Shown here: positions 17,380-25,870 of the stretch, piece after piece
Layout: each line of letters begins with the position of its first letter
Numbering within the stretch: position 1 is the first letter of the stretch
Origin: GWF2-50-93 sp049297395
GTDB lineage: Bacteria; Verrucomicrobiota; Lentisphaeria; Victivallales; GWF2-50-93
NCBI GenBank assembly: GCA_049297395.1
Contig: JBAQUG010000497.1
Coordinates: 1-64,000, forward strand
Length of the DNA: 64,000 nt
Direction: 5' to 3'
Notes under the pieces: model-generated
The model's input: only the letters and a program-made list of their open reading frames with translations
Told to the model about the DNA's origin: nothing
Databases searched by the model: none
Made by a program: the position numbers and the translations under genes

Positions 17380-17615
17380 GTTCTTAGGCGGCGCGTTACT
17401 GAGAAAGCGCCCTGCCTTTAACGCTTCGCGTCAAATAATTCCCGGCAAAGCCGGTTAAGTCAAGGTCGGTTGGTATGGGATAATTCCGGTTACAGGAACG
17501 GCTAATTCCCTCTTCCTGATCGCGGTAATCCCAGCCAAGCCGACTGCACGAGTTTTATTGATGAGCGACCTGTCCCCGGTAGTCTTGGCGGAGCGGGAAG
17601 CGAATCCGTTGGAGT

Positions 17616-17649
17616 GCGCAGACGGAATTCCATGCAGTCTGCGCTTTTT
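17616..17649 (+). terminator. Possible rho-independent terminator
   Basis: GCGCAGAC and GTCTGCGC form an eight-base-pair stem with a 13-base loop, followed directly by TTTTT on the + strand. It lies about 370 bases after the DUF5703 gene, so it would end read-through from that operon. The distance lowers confidence. Confidence 0.5.
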
Positions 17650-17769
17650 GACCACGCATGGCTGAAAAATGCAGAGCGGTGACTTTGTCACACGCACTCC
17701 CGGGTAAGGCCGAAGCTCCTGACATAAAAACAGAAATACAAGAGATAAGTTCTTAACAGGATTGCTGTT

Positions 17770-17793
17770 CCCAACCGCGAGGATCGCGGTGGG
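17770..17793. repeat. TCC-loop hairpin repeat (minus orientation)
   Basis: Read on the minus strand, ACCGCGA and TCGCGGT pair around TCC and are flanked by CCC/GGG. It lies just past the stop of the acetyl esterase and may serve as its 3' hairpin. Confidence 0.5.
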
Positions 17794-17826
17794 AGACCGT
17801 CGTCGGCAAATCATCCGAAAGCCAGT

Positions 17827-19287
17827 CTATTTCGCAAAGACCTTGTCCAGCCATCGCCATGCGCGTCGGTCGAACTCAGCCGACCAGTCGTGTCCGAGTC
17901 CCGGCAGGGCGACAACTGTCTTGTCCTTGCTAGCAAGACGCTTGTAGACGGCCCATATGCTGGTGGGAGGCGACACCGGGTCAACCAAACCGGCATTGAA
18001 CATTACAGGACAGCTGATATCAGGCGCGAAATTCATCGGATCATAGTATGCGATGCAGTGTCCGTCGACATCATCCGGCGCAGGAGGCGCGCCTCTGAGA
18101 TCCATGCCGTCTGATTTCGTCCTGTCCTTGAATTTCGGATCCCATGGCTTGTCCCATGGCTCGTCAAGGCCGTTGCATCTGGCGACCCAGTGCAGTTCCG
18201 GATAATTCGGAGAATTCGCGATGCAGGGCACGATGGCGCTGACCCTCTTGTCCAATCCCGCGACTACTACGCTCAGGCGTCCTCCCTGGCTTCCACCTGC
18301 GGCGGCTACGCGTTTCACATCGACATCAGGCCTGGAGCAGAGATAGTCGATGGCACGGGCGGCACGCAGATACAGATCGTGGAAATAGTTCTTCTCGATC
18401 GGTTCAAAGACGAAATTATCGTTGTATCCCGGAATCGGTTCATATTTCGGCAGATCCACATTCTGTCCATGGACCTGGACGTCGATTGCCACATAGCCAT
18501 GGCGTGCGTGCTCAAGCGGGCGCGGTCTGGCGTTGAAACCCGCTCCAGGCAGGACCAGCATGGCGGGGAAAGATCCTTTGCCGACAGGTTTTGCGAGCCA
18601 CGCGTATACGCGTCCGCCGTCGGGGCCCGCGAAACTGATCTTGCACGATTCCACTTCCTCGCATTTATGTCCTTCAGGATCATAGTCGGCAGGCAGGCAA
18701 GCACTCTTGAGGTTGTATTCATCAATTTCCTTGCCCTTGAAAACTTTTACTTCATCTTCAATTTTTGCATCAAGGGGAACGGTGGCGTAGTCCGCCATTG
18801 CCTTGTCCCAGAACTTGCGGAAATCCGCCGGACGTGTTTCACGGACAGGCATTTCGGAAGCCTTCCATCCGAAGACGCATATTCCATCCAATGGACGTTT
18901 CACGTTCTTGTCCGCGCTTGGGAGCCCCGTGTCGAGCAGGACCCGCAGATCATAGAATCCCGGCTGGAGATCAGTGGTGTCGATCCGGATCTTGAAACGG
19001 TTCGGAGGAAGAGCTTCGGCCTTGCCTGAACGGAACGCCTTCTGGACCATGTTGCGGTGGAGGGTCCAGGTCATGCCGACTCCGTGCAGTCCGGCCTGGC
19101 AGATGATTTCAATTTCCTTTCCGTTATCGAAAAGCAGGTCTTCCGACTGATGGCAGTAGAAGGCGAATTCGGGTTTTTGTGGTGGCGAACATTTCTCGCC
19201 ATACGGCATCGCGAGATTGAGATTCATCGCACTGGCTCCAAAATTAAGTGTGGCAACGGCGAGTGCCGTCAATATTGCTTTATTCAT
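17827..19287 (-). CDS. Secreted acetyl-xylan-esterase-like protein, carbohydrate esterase family 7
   Basis: The 486-residue alpha/beta hydrolase has a signal peptide (MNKAILTALAVATLNFGASA). CE7 enzymes remove acetyl groups from sugars or oligosaccharides. The catalytic triad is visible: Ser333 in GGSQGG, Asp436 in NAGLVDPVSPP, and His466 in GLGHDW. The oxyanion-type segment LVLPGAGFNARP and the family helix NYFHDLYLRAARAIDYL are present. The first 140 residues are an extra beta-sandwich not found in the short bacterial CE7 enzymes. The start follows GGGGAG. It is the last gene of the long minus-strand operon and suggests an acetylated substrate. The exact sugar specificity cannot be told. Confidence 0.88.
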   Translation of the reverse strand: MNKAILTALAVATLNFGASAMNLNLAMPYGEKCSPPQKPEFAFYCHQSEDLLFDNGKEIEIICQAGLHGVGMTWTLHRNMVQKAFRSGKAEALPPNRFKIRIDTTDLQPGFYDLRVLLDTGLPSADKNVKRPLDGICVFGWKASEMPVRETRPADFRKFWDKAMADYATVPLDAKIEDEVKVFKGKEIDEYNLKSACLPADYDPEGHKCEEVESCKISFAGPDGGRVYAWLAKPVGKGSFPAMLVLPGAGFNARPRPLEHARHGYVAIDVQVHGQNVDLPKYEPIPGYNDNFVFEPIEKNYFHDLYLRAARAIDYLCSRPDVDVKRVAAAGGSQGGRLSVVVAGLDKRVSAIVPCIANSPNYPELHWVARCNGLDEPWDKPWDPKFKDRTKSDGMDLRGAPPAPDDVDGHCIAYYDPMNFAPDISCPVMFNAGLVDPVSPPTSIWAVYKRLASKDKTVVALPGLGHDWSAEFDRRAWRWLDKVFAK

Positions 19288-19308
19288 GAATGTCTCCCCT
19301 TTTTATTT

Positions 19309-19546
19309 AATGTAGCACAGGCATCCTGCCTGTGGCATCTATTCTCTCCTGAAACTCGAGTATTTTGTTTGTAGTAGGCGAATTTATACGCCGTTATTCT
19401 ATTTCAAGAACGCGCAATTAATTGCGCTACTGCCAACAAATCCAAGACAAACTTTCTCCTTCGCAAAGTCCATGGCGGACAAGAAAGTTTGAACTTCAAC
19501 TAGCTTTTTAATTTTAAGACCACAGGCAAGATGCCTGTGTTACATT
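19309..19546. repeat. 238-base cassette bounded by 27-base inverted repeats
   Basis: The two ends, 19309-19335 and 19520-19546, are inverted copies of one another at 25 of 27 positions by my alignment. Each end is itself a hairpin (CACAGGCA/TGCCTGTG). Inside are a 16-base palindrome GCGCAATTAATTGCGC, a GGCG/CGCC hairpin, and an inverted repeat CAAACTTTCT/AGAAAGTTTG. No ORF is credible inside. It fills the gap between the CE7 gene and the mutarotase-like gene and looks like a non-autonomous mobile cassette or a compound RNA structure. Confidence 0.6.
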
Positions 19547-19559
19547 ATGTTTTTAGAAC

Positions 19560-21578
19560 TTATTTCCCCGCCGCGCCGTCGAGGAGGAATTCGTAGTTCC
19601 GGATCCACGTCGCAGTGGCGCCAGGTTCGAGCGAGACTTTCGTGAACGGCTCGCAGGACACCTGTCCCTCGCTGAGGAACACGCCCATTCTTGAGACGAT
19701 GAAATCACCGCCTATCCGGATTCCCGCCGCCGTGCCTGGCGTAGTGATGGTGGTCGCCACGTCGCGTGCGTCAGGCGCCCAGCCTTCAAGCGGGACGAAT
19801 TTGGTTTCCACCTTGTCCGCCGTAACTACTAACTTGTTACCCTCTATGGTTCCAATTTTAGAGATGTCTGCGGTGGTCTTCGGCGGGAATGTGAACGATA
19901 CCGTCAATCCTTTTTCCACGGGTTTCCGGTCGAGGGACATGAAGTTGTGGGCGTACTGCTCGGCGTCGATGCGCTGTTTTCCGGTGTTGGTCAGCGTGTG
20001 CTCGATCAGCAGGACCGGCCTGCCCGGAACAAGTATGAGTTTCTTGACGTAGCGGTAGCTCCATCCACGCGGACCGTCGGCCTCCTGGACGAACTCGATA
20101 CGATCCTTTTCAGCCTTAGTGGTCCACCCGAACATCTTGATTGGCCAGTAGGTGCAATACCACAGGTGGTTGGGATGGTATGGCTTCTCGTAGAGGCCGA
20201 CACCCAGCTTGATGAACGGTTCGCCGGGCTTGGCGTCGTCGTAGGCTATCGCCTCGAACCACTCTTCGCATGGACCGCAGCATTCGCCGGAGTTGAGAGG
20301 GGAGTGGACGGCAGGGGCGTCGAGGAAGAATGTGTGTCCGTCACGTTCAAGCTTGGTAATGATTCCCGCCTGCTCGAAACGGTTGCCGCGGTAGTAGCCC
20401 TTCTCAAGGTCGGGGATGGCTACGGTCGCGGTGACGATTCCATTGGTGATGACGGTCGAAGGCCAGTCGCCGACATGGATCTTTGTGTCCATCTCCGGCA
20501 GGGCCTCGGCCATGAATTTAACATCTCCTGGATTGCTCATGACGAGCTGCACGGACGCATCTCCGGCACTGGGAGGAATCTCGACGACCATGCGGTTGAG
20601 GCCAACCCTCATCTCATGTGAAAAACCTTTTGTGGAAAATACCTTCGCCGCCTCATCGTACGAGCCGTTGAGTTTCCTGCCGTCGATGTAGAACGACGTG
20701 CCCTTAGGGCATGAGAGCTTGAACTTGTACTCCTGAGCATGGAACTTCATCGGTGAGAAAATATGGCTGACCAGGAATAGGGTGTCCTCCGGTGATTTCC
20801 GGGAAATGACTGATGAACCGTCCGTTGCCGGCTTAGTCTCCGACCAGGCTATCTCTTTTTTATCCTGCAGCTGCCGGATAAGTCCAACCTCATCTTTTTT
20901 CAGGAGTGCCGCCCTGACCGCCTCAACATCGCCCGATGCAAGCTCGGCAGCGCGCCACGCGGATGCGGGAACAGGAGCAAGCGGCCACGGAATATACCCA
21001 GAGAAGACAAGCCCTTTGATGGTGTCACTGATGGCGGCCGAGAAACCGCCGCCTGTCTTTTCGGAGACACATTTGACCAGCAGTTCATTCATTCCCGTCT
21101 TGAACTCGGCGGAAAAAACGGCGGAGGCGCCAGGGGTGAGCTCTCCGGCGACAGAGCCGTTCACCCATACTTTCGCAGGCACATCCGACTGGAAGGCTAT
21201 TGACGCCTTGCCGTTGGCCTGGCTTTCGATGTAGCTGACGGCAAAGAATATGCCTGGTTTTTCAGCACGTCCCTTTGCAGCGGGAACTATCTTCCTGGAA
21301 TTAACTTCCTGGCATCCGCTCCAGTAAATCATCTTTCCATCCTCTCCCTGATACCGCGTACAGAAATTGCGCAGCTTCTCAGGAGGATATTCCTTCGCCA
21401 TCGCCGCAGCGGCATCGCCTCCTTCAACTGCGAAAGGGCCTATGATGGACCAATATTTACCGATTGTCTCAACGTGTCCGGCAGGCGGGAAAGTTTCCGC
21501 AACCGCGTTCGCAAACTGCATTGACAGCGCCAGCATGGACGCGGCCAGAAGTGCAGCACCTTTTATTCTAAGACTCAT
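19560..21578 (-). CDS. Secreted protein H: repeated module plus mutarotase-like domain
   Basis: The protein has 672 residues with a signal peptide (MSLRIKGAALLAASMLALSM). Residues 40-200 resemble the recurrent module: IIGPFAVEG, YPPEKLRNF, KVWVNGSVAGEL, NELLVKCV and AAISDTIKG. A second, more diverged copy (about 250-370) has SFYIDGRKLNG, GLNRMVVEI and SNPGDVKF. From about 380 the chain looks like a galactose-mutarotase-type sandwich: GYYRGNRFEQAGIITKLERDG, then WSYRYVKKLILVPGRPVLLIEHTLTNTG. Such folds bind sugars and occur in epimerases and in GH accessory domains; no activity is claimed. The gene lies 15 bases downstream of giant B in the minus-strand operon. It is the only protein here with the module at the N-terminus. 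Confidence 0.68.
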   Translation of the reverse strand: MSLRIKGAALLAASMLALSMQFANAVAETFPPAGHVETIGKYWSIIGPFAVEGGDAAAAMAKEYPPEKLRNFCTRYQGEDGKMIYWSGCQEVNSRKIVPAAKGRAEKPGIFFAVSYIESQANGKASIAFQSDVPAKVWVNGSVAGELTPGASAVFSAEFKTGMNELLVKCVSEKTGGGFSAAISDTIKGLVFSGYIPWPLAPVPASAWRAAELASGDVEAVRAALLKKDEVGLIRQLQDKKEIAWSETKPATDGSSVISRKSPEDTLFLVSHIFSPMKFHAQEYKFKLSCPKGTSFYIDGRKLNGSYDEAAKVFSTKGFSHEMRVGLNRMVVEIPPSAGDASVQLVMSNPGDVKFMAEALPEMDTKIHVGDWPSTVITNGIVTATVAIPDLEKGYYRGNRFEQAGIITKLERDGHTFFLDAPAVHSPLNSGECCGPCEEWFEAIAYDDAKPGEPFIKLGVGLYEKPYHPNHLWYCTYWPIKMFGWTTKAEKDRIEFVQEADGPRGWSYRYVKKLILVPGRPVLLIEHTLTNTGKQRIDAEQYAHNFMSLDRKPVEKGLTVSFTFPPKTTADISKIGTIEGNKLVVTADKVETKFVPLEGWAPDARDVATTITTPGTAAGIRIGGDFIVSRMGVFLSEGQVSCEPFTKVSLEPGATATWIRNYEFLLDGAAGK

Positions 21579-21593
21579 AATTTTTCCCTCCGC

Positions 21594-24500
21594 TTATTTA
21601 ATATTATTGCTGATTGAAATGTCTCCGGGATCGCTGATGTAGCAGGTGAACCAGTTGGCCACCGTGCCGCCATGGGATTTCACTATCAGGATGTTCTGGC
21701 CTTTCTTAAGATGAACCTTTGCAGGAAGCGGACGCCACCCGTTGAAGAAGCAGCCGTCATCGGCGACAAGTTCCGGTTTCCTGTCCGTCTTGAGCTGTTC
21801 GCCGTTGAGCCAGGCATTCGCCCACCAGTCGCAGCCGATCAGTATTTCGGCATCGCGTTCATCAGGCGAGTTTATGTATGTCACCGCGTGGCAGACCCCT
21901 CTGTCCTGGACTTTCGCGCGGTAGAGGAAGCTCAATCCCGCGTTTTCGTTCATGTGCGGAATTCCGCCGCGGACTTCGTCGCTGTATTCCCATTTGAGTT
22001 TTTTCCCGCCAACGTCGAATTCAGCTTTCATGTCGGCTTTGTCCGCAGGAATATCATTTCTGGAAACTGCTTCCTTGATAAGCTCACCCTTGGCGCCGGA
22101 GTACCACTTGGTCGGGAATGGTCCGACAGTCATCCAGTTTGGAGAAGGGATAGGATGGTATTCAGGCTGGAGCGTCACTCCATAGATCCCGAACGGACTC
22201 TGCCCCTTGATTGAAAGCAGGGCTGTGCCGGCCTTCAAACTCACGACAGGGAAAACCGTCTTCTCAGGATTTCCGGGTGTCCTGCATACGGCGATCACCG
22301 GCATGTTCACGGTTCCGAGCGAGACCATCATCGCGCATGGCTTGTCGGAGCAGTGGCCTATTGAAAGCCTGTAGCGTCCGTCCACTGGAACAGGGATGTT
22401 TGCTTCGAAAATGCCATTTTCCGCCTTGAGGATTTTTGTGAAGAGCCATTCAGGATTATATGTCGAGGAATCAATCTTCTTAATTTTTGAAGCATCCCTG
22501 AGAGTCTTCTCAAGATCGTCGGCAGTGAGCATCAGTGCGGCTGCTATATCCGTGCCGCCGCGGTTCTCCGTCTTCAACGCGCCGATGCCGAGACGGCGGT
22601 GGAGCTGCCCCTCGGGCCATTGCGCGAGAAGGTTGAAGACCTTGATGACCGGAGTGGATGACAGGACAGTCCGCGCCCTCCACCAGTGATGCTGTTCGGC
22701 GGCATTCCACGCGTCATTCACAGCTGACAGGAATGCTTCGCGGTCCTTTTCTGCGACGTCGTTCTTGCGCGAGCCTGAAGATATCTCATCCGCCAGCTGC
22801 TGGCAGAATGCGATGCGGTCGCGGACGAGGGATATTTTTTCAGCGGGGACTGCGATTTCAACGCCGGCTATTGCGGCTCCGCGTTTTGTTTTGAACGCCC
22901 TTATCTGGAAAGGCTTCAGGGTCATGTTGATCTTTCCTTCAGGCGCGGCAGTCTCTTCTCCTGTTCCAAGCGAGAGGATCTTGCCACAGTCTTTCAGCTG
23001 GATGCTGACAGGGATTTCGTATGACTCGCGGTTGACGGCGTAGAAATAGAATCCGTCATCGCATTTCTTGAACCATACGGCCACCGGATCGCGGGCCGCC
23101 TCGAAAGGAATGAAGGGCTCTTTTGGAAGCTGTTCAAACTCGGCGAGCCATTCGCGGTATTCATCGGGGCGTCCGAACGTGTAGCCCATTCCGCCCTGGC
23201 GCAAGGCGCCTGAGTCCTGTTCCGCGACCGCGCATGCGAGCTTCTCCAGGGCATTGCGCCCGGCTCCTTCAGCCGCGCCGTTGTTGCCGCTGTCAGTCCT
23301 TGTGTCCTTCAGTTCCGGAAGACCGAATGCCGAAGTGTGGACCTGCTGCTGATCCTCGAAATAGGCGTTTCCAAATCCGAAGGCGCGCTCACGGCCAAAC
23401 CCGAGCGCGAATTTATCAGGGCTTGAGAGGCTGTCGCTTACTCCGGCGTCTGCAACAAGATCGCCGTGGTCGCGGCGTCCGTACGTTCCGCTTGGATAGA
23501 CCGATATGCCGGGTTCGTCTGCGAGTTTCGCAAGATCCAGCCCGATCTCCAGCAGCGCACCTTTCTCTGTTCCGAAATATGAACCGAAAGTCAGATCCAT
23601 TCCCTGTGCTGCATCTCCGTAGTAGGGGAGATAGAGGACGGCTTCGGGATTTGCCTTCCTGATCCTGTCGCGGATCTGGCGGTAATAGTCCAGCATGCGG
23701 CCGTTGCGCCAGGCAATCCACTTTGGCAGCATCTCCTTTGATGTGAGGAAATCGAAGCGCTTCTCGAAACGGTCTGGCGAACCCGCCTCTCCGGGCACCT
23801 TGATTCCGCTGTCCTTCTGGAACTGCGACATGTCCCAGTCGCCATATCCCCAGTTCAGGCTGGGAAGACCGTTCCAACCCTGCCACACCCATGACATCAG
23901 GCGCAGTGACACGCCGGAAAAAGCCGGTGTATCCGCCAGCTTGTCCGACAGTTCGCCTACGATCTTGATATATTTTCCCTGGATCGCCGGATGCAGCGGA
24001 TTCCAGGTTGAACAGAACCAGCTGCCTCCACCGCCCATTGAGCTTGTGCCGAGACGGCTCCAGATGTAGAGGTCCTCCATCTTCGGATCAAGCTTGTCGA
24101 CGATTTCAGCATTGAACCAGGCCTGTCCGGAAAGGTGCAGCTCCGGGATGTACTTCATTCCGAATTTCTCGCACATGAGGGCTACGATGCGCGGAGCGTC
24201 GTACGGCTGCACGAACCAGCCCTCCAGTTCACTTGAGTTGTATGTCAGTCCCTGGTAGATGGCCTCGGTAGGGGATACGGCGTTGAAGCCGTGGTACTGG
24301 CAGAGCCGCAGGTAGCGTTCAATGGCCAGGAAGTCTTTTGCAATCGGGGTAAGCTCCTTCGGAGGTACAGCATGCTGCAGCCAGCGCGTGGGCTCCTCCA
24401 TCCAGTGGATCATAAGCCTTCCTTCGGGACGCGTTGCCGGGCCTCCGACAAGACCGTCTTCAATTTTATATACGCGGATTTTCGAGGCCGCCGCCCGCAT

Positions 24501-25787
24501 CCCGGGATTCTTGCTGAGAATTGCAGCCCTGACTTTCGTGCCGCGCGCCCAGAACAGAACTTTTTCGGTGTGCATCTTATTGGAAATATCGAAGCAGTCG
24601 CCTGTCTCATATCCGCCATAGAGCTGGCATGACATGTCTTTCTCCGGTTCAGCCACGAAGACATTCACTGTCCTGCGGTCGTCGTCAGGATAATCCACTT
24701 CCAGAAGGTAGAGTTCCTGTTTTTTTGGCACGTCGATGTCGTATGCGAACCCGGAATTGTATTTCAGGTGGCCGGGCAGTTTCGGGGGTGACGGAAGTTT
24801 GACATCGGTATTGTCTCCGCCTTCGCGGTATTCGCCGGCTGCGGATTTCGCAATCCGCGTAGGTTCGGTGACTTCCCAGAATTTCTCGTTCGCCTTTATT
24901 TCCTTGCCCATGTCCTTCTGGGTGACGCAGTCGATGTCATGGATCAATGTCTTGCGCATCTCTTTTGGAAATCCGGCATTTTTAGTGTCGACAACTGCGA
25001 ACTGTCCGGCGCGGAATTCGCTCGGATGCAGTAATTTCCCATCGACTTTCGCCATGACCTGGAAGACGCCTTCCTTCGGGCATTCGATCTTGACCGTCTT
25101 CGTCTTGGGTTCATCTCTGGAGGAAAACTCCACATCGCCTGCCGCCTGCAGCGGGGCTTCAGGAGCCAGAAGATTTTTCAAAAAGAGTTCGTAGCGTGTA
25201 CTGGCTCCTGGCATGCCGCCTGTCACTTTGATCTTGTAGCTTTCGCCGGCACGGATTACATCATATCCGTCGCGTTCAGCCGAGATGGAGCATTCAGGCC
25301 TGCCCTTTGCTGGAACCAGTTCAAATGCGGCCGGCAGGATACCGGGGAATCCGAGACGGCGCAGACGCAGGACATGCTTGCCTTTTGTCAGCCAGAGATT
25401 GCATTCCTTGTACCAGCGTCCCTGTTCGCCCGGACGGGCCTTTGCTTCGATGTCGTCATTCTCGGAGATCACAAAGTTGAGGACAGTTTTCCCGTCGACA
25501 AATAGATCGCGTGGCCACCCGGGGACACCATCTTTTTCCAGCAGCTCGAACCAGCCGTCGGCAGGGATGTCGATGTCGTATTCCGCCCAGCCGCACATCT
25601 CGTTTATGATGCCGTTCTTCTTCTTCTCCGCCAGCTTCGCCTCGTCATTCGAATACCATTTGATCAAAGACCGGTCGAAACTCCATACGTCCCGTTTGAC
25701 TACGGGTTTTGACTCTGTGCCCTGCGAATAAACGGCGGAGAGCGACATGAAAGCCAGAACCGCGATCATCAATGCTTTTTTCATCAT
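21594..25787 (-). CDS. Giant secreted multidomain protein B (putative glycan-active)
   Basis: The protein has 1397 residues with signal peptide MKKALMIAVLAFMSLSAVYS. It parallels protein A: an N-terminal sandwich (DIPADGWFELLEKDG, HVLRLRRLGFPG), an Ig-like part ending QFAVVDTKN, a second sandwich (YLLEVDYPDDDRRT), and a central domain with GMKYIPELHLSGQAWF, NPLHPAIQGKYIKIVGEL, VSLRLMSWVWQGWNGL and LNWGYGDW. Then follow a helical linker (about 990-1080) and tandem C-terminal modules (from about 1110), ending NSPDERDAEILIGCDWWANA, LKKGQNILIVKSHGG and SDPGD. I choose the ATG at 25787 because GAAGGGA lies eight bases upstream, which is better than two more 5' ATGs. The central domain is the same unassigned domain as in A and in the 1690-aa fusion. 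Its N-terminus is closest to that of the fusion. Confidence 0.75.
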   Translation of the reverse strand: MMKKALMIAVLAFMSLSAVYSQGTESKPVVKRDVWSFDRSLIKWYSNDEAKLAEKKKNGIINEMCGWAEYDIDIPADGWFELLEKDGVPGWPRDLFVDGKTVLNFVISENDDIEAKARPGEQGRWYKECNLWLTKGKHVLRLRRLGFPGILPAAFELVPAKGRPECSISAERDGYDVIRAGESYKIKVTGGMPGASTRYELFLKNLLAPEAPLQAAGDVEFSSRDEPKTKTVKIECPKEGVFQVMAKVDGKLLHPSEFRAGQFAVVDTKNAGFPKEMRKTLIHDIDCVTQKDMGKEIKANEKFWEVTEPTRIAKSAAGEYREGGDNTDVKLPSPPKLPGHLKYNSGFAYDIDVPKKQELYLLEVDYPDDDRRTVNVFVAEPEKDMSCQLYGGYETGDCFDISNKMHTEKVLFWARGTKVRAAILSKNPGMRAAASKIRVYKIEDGLVGGPATRPEGRLMIHWMEEPTRWLQHAVPPKELTPIAKDFLAIERYLRLCQYHGFNAVSPTEAIYQGLTYNSSELEGWFVQPYDAPRIVALMCEKFGMKYIPELHLSGQAWFNAEIVDKLDPKMEDLYIWSRLGTSSMGGGGSWFCSTWNPLHPAIQGKYIKIVGELSDKLADTPAFSGVSLRLMSWVWQGWNGLPSLNWGYGDWDMSQFQKDSGIKVPGEAGSPDRFEKRFDFLTSKEMLPKWIAWRNGRMLDYYRQIRDRIRKANPEAVLYLPYYGDAAQGMDLTFGSYFGTEKGALLEIGLDLAKLADEPGISVYPSGTYGRRDHGDLVADAGVSDSLSSPDKFALGFGRERAFGFGNAYFEDQQQVHTSAFGLPELKDTRTDSGNNGAAEGAGRNALEKLACAVAEQDSGALRQGGMGYTFGRPDEYREWLAEFEQLPKEPFIPFEAARDPVAVWFKKCDDGFYFYAVNRESYEIPVSIQLKDCGKILSLGTGEETAAPEGKINMTLKPFQIRAFKTKRGAAIAGVEIAVPAEKISLVRDRIAFCQQLADEISSGSRKNDVAEKDREAFLSAVNDAWNAAEQHHWWRARTVLSSTPVIKVFNLLAQWPEGQLHRRLGIGALKTENRGGTDIAAALMLTADDLEKTLRDASKIKKIDSSTYNPEWLFTKILKAENGIFEANIPVPVDGRYRLSIGHCSDKPCAMMVSLGTVNMPVIAVCRTPGNPEKTVFPVVSLKAGTALLSIKGQSPFGIYGVTLQPEYHPIPSPNWMTVGPFPTKWYSGAKGELIKEAVSRNDIPADKADMKAEFDVGGKKLKWEYSDEVRGGIPHMNENAGLSFLYRAKVQDRGVCHAVTYINSPDERDAEILIGCDWWANAWLNGEQLKTDRKPELVADDGCFFNGWRPLPAKVHLKKGQNILIVKSHGGTVANWFTCYISDPGDISISNNIK

Positions 25788-25870
25788 CGTCATAATCCCT
25801 TCGTTTCTGTTAATATATTTTTTTAAAAACATCTTTGCTTAATCGAACCATTCAATGATGCGTCTCTTCG

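Larger units (their letters stand above)
17248..17826. other. Long intergenic stretch of repeats and hairpins
   Basis: I see no credible gene. It contains the third copy of the 26-base motif (17319-17344), a hairpin GGACGGCT/AGCCGTCC (17358-17379), a CCGGC/GCCGG hairpin near 17442-17456 next to GGTTAAG, a terminator-like hairpin (17616-17649), a GTGAC/GTCAC hairpin near 17690, and a TCC-loop hairpin (17770-17793). The CCGGC hairpin with its flank also matches 1214-1235 in inverted orientation. It separates the + strand operon from the long minus-strand operon, whose transcripts converge here. Confidence 0.6.

Noticed and set aside
17455..17814. A 119-residue minus-strand ORF in the gap before CE7
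   Set aside because: It runs through a terminator-like hairpin and a TCC-loop repeat, has no ribosome site, and has repeat-derived composition. It is most likely repeat DNA read in an open frame.
18190..19029. A 279-residue + strand ORF
   Set aside because: It is fully antisense to the CE7 esterase, whose triad and signal peptide are clear. GC-rich codons keep the opposite frame open.
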